24,010 bases of DNA, taken from a virus. Every line of letters begins with the position of its first letter. The first letter of the stretch is position 1. The stretch spans positions 1 through 24,010 of the IMG/VR virus record IMGVR_UViG_3300025325_000135; one strand, 5' to 3'. A model generated the notes under the pieces. The model was not told the DNA's origin. It made no database searches and saw nothing but the letters and a program-made list of their open reading frames with translations. Positions 15,114 to 22,732 of this stretch are shown piece by piece. The position numbers and the translations under genes were made by a program.

Positions 15114-15557
15114 ATGAGCGATGCCCTGATCGTGGCCGCCCTCGAGACTCGGCTCTTCACCGTGCCGGGCCTGCCCGATGCGAGCCACCGGGCGCTCGAG
15201 AACACGAGCTACGAGCCCACCGTGGGCGAGGCCTGGATTCGGGTGACGCATCGCTGGGGCAACGAGCGGCTGCGGACCCTCCCGGCCTCGGGGGGGCGAG
15301 TCTGGCGTTTCGGTTTCATGCAGGTCGACCTCTTCGTGCCGCTCGTGCCGGCGACGGGTGGCGCCGGGGCACTGACGACCCTTGCGCAAGCGGTGAAGGA
15401 CGTGTTCCCAGCCGGCGCACCGCTCGCGGTGGGTGGCACCGTGACGGACTTCTACCTCCGCGAGAGCCGCCGCTGGGGGGGCCAGCGGGACCGGACCTGG
15501 TGGTCGGATCACGTCGACGTCCGCTGGGACTGCGTCGTCACCAACCCGACCTTCTGA
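15114..15557 (+). CDS. Tail terminator-like protein (DUF4128-like)
   Basis: A 147-aa protein. The pattern ALIVAALETRLFTV, then ALENTSYEPTVGEAWIRVTHRWG, and WRFGFMQVDLFVPLVPATGGAGALTTLAQAVKDVFP is that of DUF4128-type minor tail proteins, related to tail terminators such as lambda U. A hexamer would cap the tail tube after it reaches the length set by the tape measure and would join it to the head. The gene sits directly before the tail tube gene, the common order. Family match is from pattern memory. Confidence 0.78.
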   Translation: MSDALIVAALETRLFTVPGLPDASHRALENTSYEPTVGEAWIRVTHRWGNERLRTLPASGGRVWRFGFMQVDLFVPLVPATGGAGALTTLAQAVKDVFPAGAPLAVGGTVTDFYLRESRRWGGQRDRTWWSDHVDVRWDCVVTNPTF

Positions 15558-15569
15558 GGAGTTGATACC

Positions 15570-17105
15570 ATGGCGGACGCTGGCGGCACGATTCTCGGCT
15601 ACGTCAAGGGCTCGGTCGCCCTCGGCAACACGTTCGGCACCCAGATCGCGACCCCCGCGATCAAACGGGTCCGGATCTCCACGGACACCCTGGCGCGCAA
15701 TATCCAAACCGCCGAGAGCCCCGAGCTCGTCAGCGGCTACGACGTCGAGGACATCCGGCCGGTGGCGGAGGATGTCGGCGGGCAGGTGACCGCGCCCCTG
15801 CTCTGGGGGAACTTTGACGACTGGATCGAGGCGCTCCTCTTCTCCACCTGGCAGCTCACCCCGCAGCGGTTCAATGCCGCGGCGGACCAGGAGATCACCG
15901 ACGTGGCGGCGGCCACGGGGGTCATCACGATCCTCGCCGCGGCGGCGGGGAATCCCAATCGCGCCGGCACGTTCGCGATCGGCCACCTGGTGCGGTCGAG
16001 CGCGTTCACCAATGCCGGCAACAACTTCCTGAAACGGGCATCGGCGGCCAGCTCGACCTCCGTCACCGTCTCCACGGCAGGCCTGGTGAACGAAGCCGCG
16101 CCGCCCGCGGCCGCGCGGCTCAAGGCCGTCGGCTTTGAGGGGGCCGCGGCCGACATCACCGCCACGGCCGGTGGGACGAACTCCATCGGCGCGACCGCGC
16201 TCAACCTCACCACGCTCGGGCTCGCCCGCGGGATGTGGCTCAAAGTCGGGGGCACCGCCGCCGGCAACAAGTTCGCCACCGCGGCGAACAATGGCTGGGT
16301 GCGCATCTCGGTGTCGGCCACGACTCCGATCACGGCCACCACGATCATCCTGGACCGCGTCCCGGCCGGGTGGGCCACGGACGCCGGCACGGGCAAGACG
16401 ATCCAGGTCTGGGTGCCGGATTGGATCACCAACGCGGCCGACGCGCTGGTCTGGTTCGATCTCGAGCGGCAACTCCCGCAGCTGGCGACCGACGAGTACC
16501 ACTACCTGATCTCCTGCGTCCCGACCTCGCTCGTCCTCGCGATCCAGGCCGGTCAACTCAAGGACGCTCAGATGGCGTTCATTGGCGCGTCCGGCTCGGA
16601 AGTGACTGCGCGGGTGGCGGGCGCCACCGATCCGACGGCGGATTCACTCGGGACGATCCCTCGGGTCGGGAGCGCCTTCGACGCCTCGAACAACGTCGCC
16701 CAGATCGCCGAGGGCGGTTCCCTCCTGACAGATGTCGTCACCGGGCTCACCTGGACCATTGCCAACGGGGTCCAGGGCCTCCGGGTGGTTGGGCGTCGTG
16801 GCTTCGGTCGGATCACCCGCCAGCGCTTCCGGCCGACGGTGGCGCTGCAGGCCTACTACGACAGCAAGGCCACGCTCGACAAGCTCGGGAACGATACCGA
16901 GACGTCGCTCCACTCGATCTTCACGGATCCCAACGGGACGCGCGCCTTCATCGTGGACTATCCGTCGGCCAAGCTCGCCAGCGGCGCCGTGCAGGGGATC
17001 CAGGCGGATGGCCAGCTGCAGGTGCCCTATGGGTTCAGCGCGCGCCGCCAGACCAATCTCTCCGCCAGCGTGATGTTGTGCCGTCTAGAGGAGTACGCCG
17101 TCTGA
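15570..17105 (+). CDS. Major tail tube protein with internal insertion
   Basis: A 511-aa tail tube subunit, large compared with simple tube proteins of about 150-350 aa. The N-terminal part (GSVALGNTFGTQIATPAIKRVRISTDTLARNIQTAES) and the C-terminal part (DALVWFDLERQLPQLATDEYHYLISC onward to QTNLSASVMLCRLEEYAV) look like the tube fold. Between about 100 and 285 are two related beta modules, one around FTNAGNNFLKRASAASSTSVTV (near 146) and one around GNKFATAANNGWVRISVSATT (near 232), perhaps exposed on the tail surface. GAGGAG at 15557-15562 gives a good ribosome binding site for the ATG at 15570. Confidence 0.88.
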   Translation: MADAGGTILGYVKGSVALGNTFGTQIATPAIKRVRISTDTLARNIQTAESPELVSGYDVEDIRPVAEDVGGQVTAPLLWGNFDDWIEALLFSTWQLTPQRFNAAADQEITDVAAATGVITILAAAAGNPNRAGTFAIGHLVRSSAFTNAGNNFLKRASAASSTSVTVSTAGLVNEAAPPAAARLKAVGFEGAAADITATAGGTNSIGATALNLTTLGLARGMWLKVGGTAAGNKFATAANNGWVRISVSATTPITATTIILDRVPAGWATDAGTGKTIQVWVPDWITNAADALVWFDLERQLPQLATDEYHYLISCVPTSLVLAIQAGQLKDAQMAFIGASGSEVTARVAGATDPTADSLGTIPRVGSAFDASNNVAQIAEGGSLLTDVVTGLTWTIANGVQGLRVVGRRGFGRITRQRFRPTVALQAYYDSKATLDKLGNDTETSLHSIFTDPNGTRAFIVDYPSAKLASGAVQGIQADGQLQVPYGFSARRQTNLSASVMLCRLEEYAV

Positions 17106-17170
17106 GGACCTGGTCGGACTGATCGCAGAGCCCGCCGTCGCGTGCACCGGCGCGCGGGTGAAAGAGGGGA

Positions 17171-17226
17171 GAGTCGCGACGCCCCGACTCGACGATGCCC
17201 GAACCGCGGTTCGGGGTGCACCATCG
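17171..17226 (+). promoter_or_regulatory. Inverted repeats in the tube-chaperone gap
   Basis: The 152-nt gap between the tail tube and chaperone genes holds GAGTCG/CGACTC (17171-17176 with 17185-17190), an exact 18-bp palindrome CCCGAACCGCGGTTCGGG (17198-17215), and flanking CGATG/CATCG (17193-17197 with 17222-17226). No T tract follows. As RNA these form one or two hairpins. They could lower read-through from the abundant tube transcript or serve as a protein-binding palindrome. Confidence 0.55.
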
Positions 17227-17257
17227 CCGAGCGGGGCGTTTCCCATGAGGAGGGTGT

Positions 17258-17731
17258 GTGGCGAAGAACCTGTACGAGCTCTACCAACCCGACATCGAGG
17301 CCGCGGCGCGCGGAGTGCCGTTTACCACGTCGCGTGGGATCACCCTCTGGCTGCTTCCTGATTGGGCGGCCGAGTGGGACCGGTGCGCCGTCGACCGCGC
17401 CATCCTGGTCAAGGACTACCTCGCGCTCGATTGGTGGGAGATGCCGTCGGACCTCCGCGACCGCGTGACCGTCCGCGAGTTCGAGACGGCTGTCGTGGCG
17501 TGGGATGCCACCGACGCCGAGGGGACACCGATGCCCTGCACGGTGGACGCCAAGCGGCAGGTGGCGCGCGACATCCGGCCGCTACTGCTCGAGGTCATGG
17601 CCGAAGTGCGGCGGCGACGCGAGGAGCGCCGGGGGGCAATCGTAGCCCTGGGAAAAGACTTCGCGCCGTCCTCCGCGCCGAGCTCGAACACCCGAGCGGA
17701 CGAGAGCGCGCCGCCACCCACCGTGCCCTGA
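17258..17731 (+). CDS. Tail assembly chaperone, short form (lambda gpG-like)
   Basis: A 157-aa protein placed between tail tube and tape measure genes, where siphoviruses encode the tail assembly chaperone. It contains ITLWLLPDWAAEWDRCAVDRAILVKDYLALDWWEMPSDLRDRVTVREFETAVVAWD and a basic helix (EVMAEVRRRREERRG). The end, DFAPSSAPSSNTRADESAPPPTVP, is disordered and is made only when no frameshift occurs. It starts with GTG at 17258 after AGGAGG at 17248-17253. The protein would coat the tape measure and recruit tail tube subunits, and is not expected in the finished virion. Sequence similarity to known G proteins is weak; the call rests on position plus the frameshift. Confidence 0.82.
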   Translation: MAKNLYELYQPDIEAAARGVPFTTSRGITLWLLPDWAAEWDRCAVDRAILVKDYLALDWWEMPSDLRDRVTVREFETAVVAWDATDAEGTPMPCTVDAKRQVARDIRPLLLEVMAEVRRRREERRGAIVALGKDFAPSSAPSSNTRADESAPPPTVP

Positions 17732-18015
17732 TCCGGGCGGGACAGCCACTGCCGGCGGCGCTGACGCTTCGGGTGACCCCGGCCGTGGAGGTGTACTGGC
17801 GGGCCTATCGGGTGCTCGATCAGCAGCGGGGCTTTCACCAGGGCGGGGCCAACCCGCTGGGGTACGAGGCGATCCGGCGGTACGCGGTGGACCACGGCCT
17901 GCCCGTCGACGACGTGGTGACGGTGCTGCAGATGATGGATGGTGAGTACTTCGCGATCCAGCACGAGCGACTGACGGCGATGCGAGCCCAACAGGAGCGG
18001 ACGAAGACACGATGA
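17258..18015 (+). CDS. Tail assembly chaperone, -1 frameshifted long form (gpGT-like)
   Basis: A second reading frame, one base back, overlaps the end of the short chaperone and runs to 18015. A -1 shift at 17650-17656 joins residues 1-133 of the short form to 119 more residues (RLRAVLRAELEHPSGRERAA, later VEVYWRAYRVLDQQRGFHQGG and DDVVTVLQMMDGEYFAIQHERL), giving 252 aa. The added T-like domain is expected to contact tail tube protein. This frame has no good start codon of its own near the overlap, and its stop overlaps the tape measure start as ATGA. That arrangement is the conserved siphovirus pattern described for lambda G/GT. Confidence 0.85.
17650..17656 (+). promoter_or_regulatory. Programmed -1 ribosomal frameshift site G GGA AAA
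   Basis: The heptamer GGGAAAA lies in phase as G GGA AAA in the short chaperone frame and fits the X XXY YYZ rule, so both tRNAs can re-pair after slipping back one base. A GCTCG/CGAGC hairpin (17682-17697) lies 25 nt downstream, with CGCGC/GCGCG (17674-17678 with 17706-17710) possibly enclosing it. The distance is longer than the usual 5-9 nt, so the stimulator is uncertain. Confidence 0.85.
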
Positions 18016-20588
18016 CGCTGCCGGTGACGGGGATCGAGCTCACGATCGGCTCGGCGGGGGTGCTGCGGGGCCGGGACGAGTGGACCCGGGGCATGCAGGC
18101 GATTCAGACGTCGGCCCGGCAGACCCAGGGCGAGCTCCAGGGCTTGCAGCGCGCCGGCCAGCAGTGGGCCGCCGATCACCAGCAGGTCCGTACGGCCGCT
18201 CAGGCGACGGCACGATCCTTCACCACGCTCACCACGGGCACCATCAACTGGTCCCAGTCGATGCGACAGCTACGCGGCCCGCTCACGATCCTCGCGGGCG
18301 ATGTGGTTGGCGTCCAGGGTCCCCTGGCGCGATTGGTCGGCATCGTCGGTCAGTTGGGCGTCGGGACTCCTGTCACCGTCGGTGTGCTCGCCGGCATCGC
18401 CGCCATTGGCGTCGCCATGCGGCTGCTCAACCGCGACTCCAAAGAAGCGAAAGAGGGGCTGGAGGCGCTGCTCAAGCGGGCGCAGGATCTAGCTGCGCAG
18501 GAGCGGAAACAGTCGGGGCGTGAGGCCGAAGTCGACCTCGACGTGATCGGCGCGCTGCTCGACCAGGCCCGGGCGAGAGCCGAGTCGCTCCGGCAGGTGG
18601 CCGAGAATCAGGAAACGTTCTTCGGTCGGATCCCCAACGCCACCCGGGAGGCCCTCCGCGAAGCCAATCAACTGGTGGCGAGGTACCAGGATGCGCAGGC
18701 GCAGTTCCAACGGGACCTCGATCGGATCCGGGAGGAGGCAGCCGAACGCGAGCGGCAGCGACAGGAGGCCCTGGCGCGCAAGCGCGAAACCGAGCACCAG
18801 AAGGAACTGGCCCGCCAGCACGAGCTCCAGCGGATCATGACCGAGAGTCTCAAGATCCGCGATGCGATGCTCCGGGGCGAGGGTCCTCGACCGGGAGTCG
18901 TCGGCACCGGGGCGCTACCCTCGGTGGGCGGTCAGCGATGGCTCGCCGCCGCCGACGCGCTTGACGCACGAGGAGGCTTGAAGTTCAGCGACACGGCCAA
19001 GCGGCTCGCCTTTGCCATTGACCAGATCCGGGACGCGGCGGCCGATTCCGCCGAGGAGACGAAACGGACGGCGGACGAAGAGCGGCTCCTCCGGCTCGAG
19101 CGTGAGCGCACGATCGGGCAGATCCGGCAGGCCATCGACGCCACCCTCAACCTCGCGATCGCATTAGACGTCCTGGACCAGCGGACGGCGAGCGCGCTCT
19201 CAGGCGTGGTCGAACTAGGGGAAGGGCTGGCGACCAAAAACCCGCTGGGCGTCATCTCGGGTGCGCTTAAACTCCTGGGCTCGGTCTTCGGCGACGGGGG
19301 CAAGGCGGCGCGGGAAGCGGCTCGAGAGATGGCCAGCGCGGTGGATGCCTTCGCCCGCGCGACGGCGGCCGTCGAGTCGCCCATGGAGCGCCTTGCCCGC
19401 GAGTACGCGGATCTGGTCAACACGATCAACACCTCGGCCGCCACGATGGCGGATAAGGCGGGGGAGATCCAGCGGGCGACCGAATCGTACCGGCAGCAGC
19501 AGGCGATCCTGCTCGGCCAAATCACGAAGGACGCCTCGACCACGCGCCAGGGCTTGTTCGCGCGGGAGCTGGAAGCCACCGGACAAGGGCGGGCCGCGGC
19601 CACCGCGCGGCTGCTCGCGGAACAGCAAGCGGAGTTCGAGGCGTTCCTCCAGCAGTTCCGTGATCTGCCGGAGGCAGAGCGGGCCGCGCTCATGGCGACG
19701 CTCGAGCATGTCCAGGCGCTTGAACGGGAAGCCGTGGCGGCCCGCGCGGCGGCCGAAGCCCTCCAACGCACCACCGAGCTCGCCAGCACCGCCCTCGGAC
19801 TCGAAGCGGACCTGGCCGAGCTCCGGGGCGATACGGGGCTCGCGGCCGAGCGGCGCCGGCAAGCCCGCGACCTCACCCGCGAGCTGCAGCAGGAAATCGC
19901 GATGCAGGAGGCGGTGCGTGAGGGATGGTCCGAGGCCCAACTCGCCCAGCTCGCCTACATCCAGAGTCTCCAAGACCAGGTGGACGCGACCCGTGACGCG
20001 ACGGAGGCCGCTCGCGCACTGGCCGAGGCGCAAGAGGCCCAGGCCCAGCATGCCGCCAGTATCGCGGAGCGCGAGGCGCGGCTCGCGGGCCGCGGCGCCG
20101 AAGCCGACACGATCCGGATCAACGAAGCCGCTCGTCAAGAACGGGACAAGGCGCTCCAGGAGCTCCAGGCCGGTCGCGTCACCCAGACCGCCTACCAGCG
20201 CTGGCTCGATGTCATCGAAGGGGAACGGGGGAATGCGCTCATCGGCCTCAGTGCGCCGATGGGACTCCAGGCCATCGCCCGTGGCGGGGGTGGGGCGGCC
20301 CAGGCCCTCACGGCCGTCTCGAGCGTGGTGACCGACCAGTCAGCCCTGCTCCTGGTCGATCTCCAGCGGAGCGAGGTGGAGATCCTCCGGGCCATCGAGA
20401 TCAATACCCGCACCGGGACTGGCGGCGGCAGCGGGATCGTGATCCGGATTACCAATCGGTTCGGAGCCGATGTCTCCGAGGCCGACATCACGCGCATCGT
20501 GCGGGACCTCGAGCGTAAGCTCGACGAAGCCCTTGGGGCTCAGGTGCCCAAGCAGCAGCTCTTCAGCGGCGACGTGGGACGGCACTGA
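18012..20588 (+). CDS. Tail tape measure protein
   Basis: An 858-aa protein, the longest gene in the window, following the chaperone as expected. The N-terminus (TGIELTIGSAGVLRGRDEWTRGMQAIQTSARQTQGELQGLQRAGQQW) is typical of tape measures. Residues about 90-140 form a hydrophobic Gly/Val/Ile-rich segment that may insert in the host membrane at infection. Residues about 155-290 and 470-720 are long charged helices with coiled-coil character, and the C-terminus is a short beta/helix unit (GIVIRITNRFGADVSEADITRIVRDLERKLDEAL). It fixes tail length and is ejected with DNA. No lytic or peptidase domain is recognised in it. Confidence 0.92.
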   Translation: MTLPVTGIELTIGSAGVLRGRDEWTRGMQAIQTSARQTQGELQGLQRAGQQWAADHQQVRTAAQATARSFTTLTTGTINWSQSMRQLRGPLTILAGDVVGVQGPLARLVGIVGQLGVGTPVTVGVLAGIAAIGVAMRLLNRDSKEAKEGLEALLKRAQDLAAQERKQSGREAEVDLDVIGALLDQARARAESLRQVAENQETFFGRIPNATREALREANQLVARYQDAQAQFQRDLDRIREEAAERERQRQEALARKRETEHQKELARQHELQRIMTESLKIRDAMLRGEGPRPGVVGTGALPSVGGQRWLAAADALDARGGLKFSDTAKRLAFAIDQIRDAAADSAEETKRTADEERLLRLERERTIGQIRQAIDATLNLAIALDVLDQRTASALSGVVELGEGLATKNPLGVISGALKLLGSVFGDGGKAAREAAREMASAVDAFARATAAVESPMERLAREYADLVNTINTSAATMADKAGEIQRATESYRQQQAILLGQITKDASTTRQGLFARELEATGQGRAAATARLLAEQQAEFEAFLQQFRDLPEAERAALMATLEHVQALEREAVAARAAAEALQRTTELASTALGLEADLAELRGDTGLAAERRRQARDLTRELQQEIAMQEAVREGWSEAQLAQLAYIQSLQDQVDATRDATEAARALAEAQEAQAQHAASIAEREARLAGRGAEADTIRINEAARQERDKALQELQAGRVTQTAYQRWLDVIEGERGNALIGLSAPMGLQAIARGGGGAAQALTAVSSVVTDQSALLLVDLQRSEVEILRAIEINTRTGTGGGSGIVIRITNRFGADVSEADITRIVRDLERKLDEALGAQVPKQQLFSGDVGRH

Positions 20589-21427
20589 TGGCGACCGGCA
20601 TCTGTTATCTCGACGAACGCGACCTCCAGGCCGACTTCTCCCTGGAGGTGACGGCGCTCGACGGCTGGCCCGGGGGGCTCGGGACCGCCTCCCGGGAGGT
20701 CGATCTCCTCGACGGACCCGAGATGTGGGGCGCGTTGATCGATCCTCGACTCATCCGGCCGTCAGCCAGTCGAGCGACGATTACGGGCGTCCTCGATACG
20801 GCGTCCATGGCGACTGCTCGCATCGCGCTGGACGCGCTCTACGCCGCGGTCGGTGAAGGCGAAGTCCGGGTCCGCACCATCTACGCGCCCGATCGCTACT
20901 GTCTCGCGACGCTCGACCAGAGTAGCGGCGAGCCGGATGCGATTGGCATCGTCAACGGCATCGTCAAAGTGACGCTCGGGTTCCTGGTCAAGGACAGCGT
21001 GGCATTCCGGTCCCACTCCGACGGGTACGGTCTCAGTACAAGCCGCACGGCCTGCCCCATCGGGACGGACCACAGTGCCCCGATGATCAGCGTCCACGGG
21101 AGCGGCGCGACCCTGACCAACCCCTCGATCGTGGTCCGGAATGCGGCGGGCGATCCCGTGCAGTCGATGGGGTTCAGCACCGCCTCGCTCGGTGGCGGCG
21201 TACTCGGGGCGACCGATTACCTCCTCATCGATGCGTTCCGCGCAGTGATCAGCAAGTCACTCGCCGGGACCCTCAGCGCCGCCGAATCGCTCTGGACCTC
21301 AGGCGATTTCCCACTCCTCCGGCCGGCCGACGGCTGGGTTGAGGACGCGATCTATCCGACGGTCGAGCTGGCCGCGACGGCCGGAAGCCCGAAGGGGACA
21401 GTGACTTATCGGCGGAGATACCGGTGA
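20588..21427 (+). CDS. Distal tail (Dit)-like protein
   Basis: A 279-aa protein directly after the tape measure. It has strands and segments expected in phage distal-tail or baseplate-hub proteins (Dit/lambda M-L region): an N-terminal beta domain to about residue 140 (ATITGVLDTASMATARIALDALYAAVGEGEVRVRTI, GIVNGIVKVTLGFLVKDSVAF) and a second beta domain (PMISVHGSGATLTNPSIVVRNAAGD... DYLLIDAFRAVISKS), resembling the galectin-like second domain seen in Dit-type proteins. It would form a hexameric hub between tail tube and tip. Assignment rests on position and fold pattern. It overlaps the tape measure by one base (TGATG). Confidence 0.72.
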   Translation: MATGICYLDERDLQADFSLEVTALDGWPGGLGTASREVDLLDGPEMWGALIDPRLIRPSASRATITGVLDTASMATARIALDALYAAVGEGEVRVRTIYAPDRYCLATLDQSSGEPDAIGIVNGIVKVTLGFLVKDSVAFRSHSDGYGLSTSRTACPIGTDHSAPMISVHGSGATLTNPSIVVRNAAGDPVQSMGFSTASLGGGVLGATDYLLIDAFRAVISKSLAGTLSAAESLWTSGDFPLLRPADGWVEDAIYPTVELAATAGSPKGTVTYRRRYR

Positions 21428-22716
21428 CTCAGATCCTCCCCCGCGCCGGCCGTCGGTCCCGCTTCCTTCTGGACTGGAGCGCCGACTCCTGCTTGGAGCG
21501 TCCGGATCGCCTCCTCACCGCGCTCACGGGGCAGGCGGCGACCTTCGCCCGGGCGACGGTGGGGACGATGATCGACGCCGGCGGCCGGGTCAACCTCGCC
21601 GTGCACTCAGAGCCCCGGTTCGAATGGGTGGATCTTGACGGCGATGGTGTTCGCGAGACGCCCGGGCTCTTGCTCGAGGGGACGCGGACGAATCTACTCC
21701 TCCAGTCGGAGAATTTCGGGGCGACCTGGGCGACGGTGGGGACGCCGACGCGCACCGTGGCGGCCAAGCTGTGCGGGGTGCTGACCCTCGACCTGCTCGG
21801 CGATGATGATGGCACGGCGCTGGAGGGCTATACACAGCCGGCCTCGTTCACCGGCAACGCGGCCAAGGCGGTGAGCCTCCATCTCGCGGCGGGGACCTCG
21901 ACCTCGACCGTGGTCCGGCTCCGCGACACCACGGCCGCGGCCGATCGCTTGCTCGCTGTGATCACCTGGTCCGCTGGCGTGCCCACGGTCACGATGACGA
22001 CGGGCACCAACCTCGGCGGGACCAACGGCGAGTTCCTGAGCGACGGGGTCTACCGGTTCCGGTTCCAGACGACCGCGGTCACGGCCGCCAATGTCAACTC
22101 GGTCCAGCTCTATCCCGCGACCACCTCGGGGCTGGCGGTGGCCACCACCGGCACCGTCTACGCCGGCGGCATGCAGGCGGAGAACGCGCTCTTCCCCTCG
22201 TCATACCTCCCCACGACTACCGCCACGGTGACGCGCAACGCGGACAGCTGCTCGCTGGTCTGCAACGTGGTGCCCCGGGCGCTCACCCTGTACGGGAAGG
22301 CGCGGAGCCTACAGCCCTCGGTCTTCGACGGCTCGTTCCTGGCTGCGTTGGGGACCGCCGCCGGCACCCGGCTCACTGTGCATCGGACGAGCGGGGCGGC
22401 GAGCCTCACCGGCACCCACAGGAGCGCCGCCGGGACGGTGACCAGTGCCGCCGCGGCCACCGTCGTGCTCAACAACCTCCTCGAGTGGCGCACGGTCCTC
22501 GGCGCGGATGGCAGCCTCCAGCAGTTCGCTTCGGTCAACGGCGCCGCGGAGACAAGTGGCTCCGCCTCCGCCGCCAACGCGCTCGACGCGGCCTGGGCGG
22601 CTCAGACGCTGTATCTGAATCAGGATCCGACCCCCGCCAACCAGGGCTTCCTGGTGCTCTTCGCCCTGCGCCTCGCGGCCGGGGCCGAACCGATCGCCGT
22701 CCTGCGAGCGGCCTAA
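21424..22716 (+). CDS. Putative receptor- or carbohydrate-binding tail protein
   Basis: A 430-aa beta-rich protein. The segment GLLLEGTRTNLLLQSENFGATWATVGTPTRTV and the later GGMQAENALFPSSYLPTTTATVTRNAD are motifs I know from phage fibre and head-spike proteins that carry carbohydrate-binding-like domains. Between them lie strands typical of a jelly-roll (AKAVSLHLAAGTSTSTVVRLRDTT; GVYRFRFQTTAVTAANVNSVQLYP). A second sandwich-like region (about 285-430) resembles a concanavalin A-like fold. It begins as a GTG in a GTGA overlap with the Dit-like gene. A role in binding the host surface is likely but inferred; the receptor is unknown. Confidence 0.75.
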   Translation: MTQILPRAGRRSRFLLDWSADSCLERPDRLLTALTGQAATFARATVGTMIDAGGRVNLAVHSEPRFEWVDLDGDGVRETPGLLLEGTRTNLLLQSENFGATWATVGTPTRTVAAKLCGVLTLDLLGDDDGTALEGYTQPASFTGNAAKAVSLHLAAGTSTSTVVRLRDTTAAADRLLAVITWSAGVPTVTMTTGTNLGGTNGEFLSDGVYRFRFQTTAVTAANVNSVQLYPATTSGLAVATTGTVYAGGMQAENALFPSSYLPTTTATVTRNADSCSLVCNVVPRALTLYGKARSLQPSVFDGSFLAALGTAAGTRLTVHRTSGAASLTGTHRSAAGTVTSAAAATVVLNNLLEWRTVLGADGSLQQFASVNGAAETSGSASAANALDAAWAAQTLYLNQDPTPANQGFLVLFALRLAAGAEPIAVLRAA

Positions 22717-22732
22717 CACGGCCGGTTCTCTA

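Noticed and set aside
14772-16556. 594-aa open frame on the - strand
   Set aside because: Antisense to three well-ordered tail genes; Arg/Gly/Asp-rich with no recognisable domain.
17362-17655. Independent gene starting at 17362 in the second chaperone frame
   Set aside because: The start has no ribosome binding site and its first 98 residues are an Arg/Gly/Pro-rich shadow of the short chaperone. The slippery site explains how the downstream part is reached.
19261-20331. 356-aa + strand frame inside the tape measure gene
   Set aside because: Arg/Ser/Pro-rich shadow in another frame of a coiled-coil gene; the tape measure frame is complete and in context.
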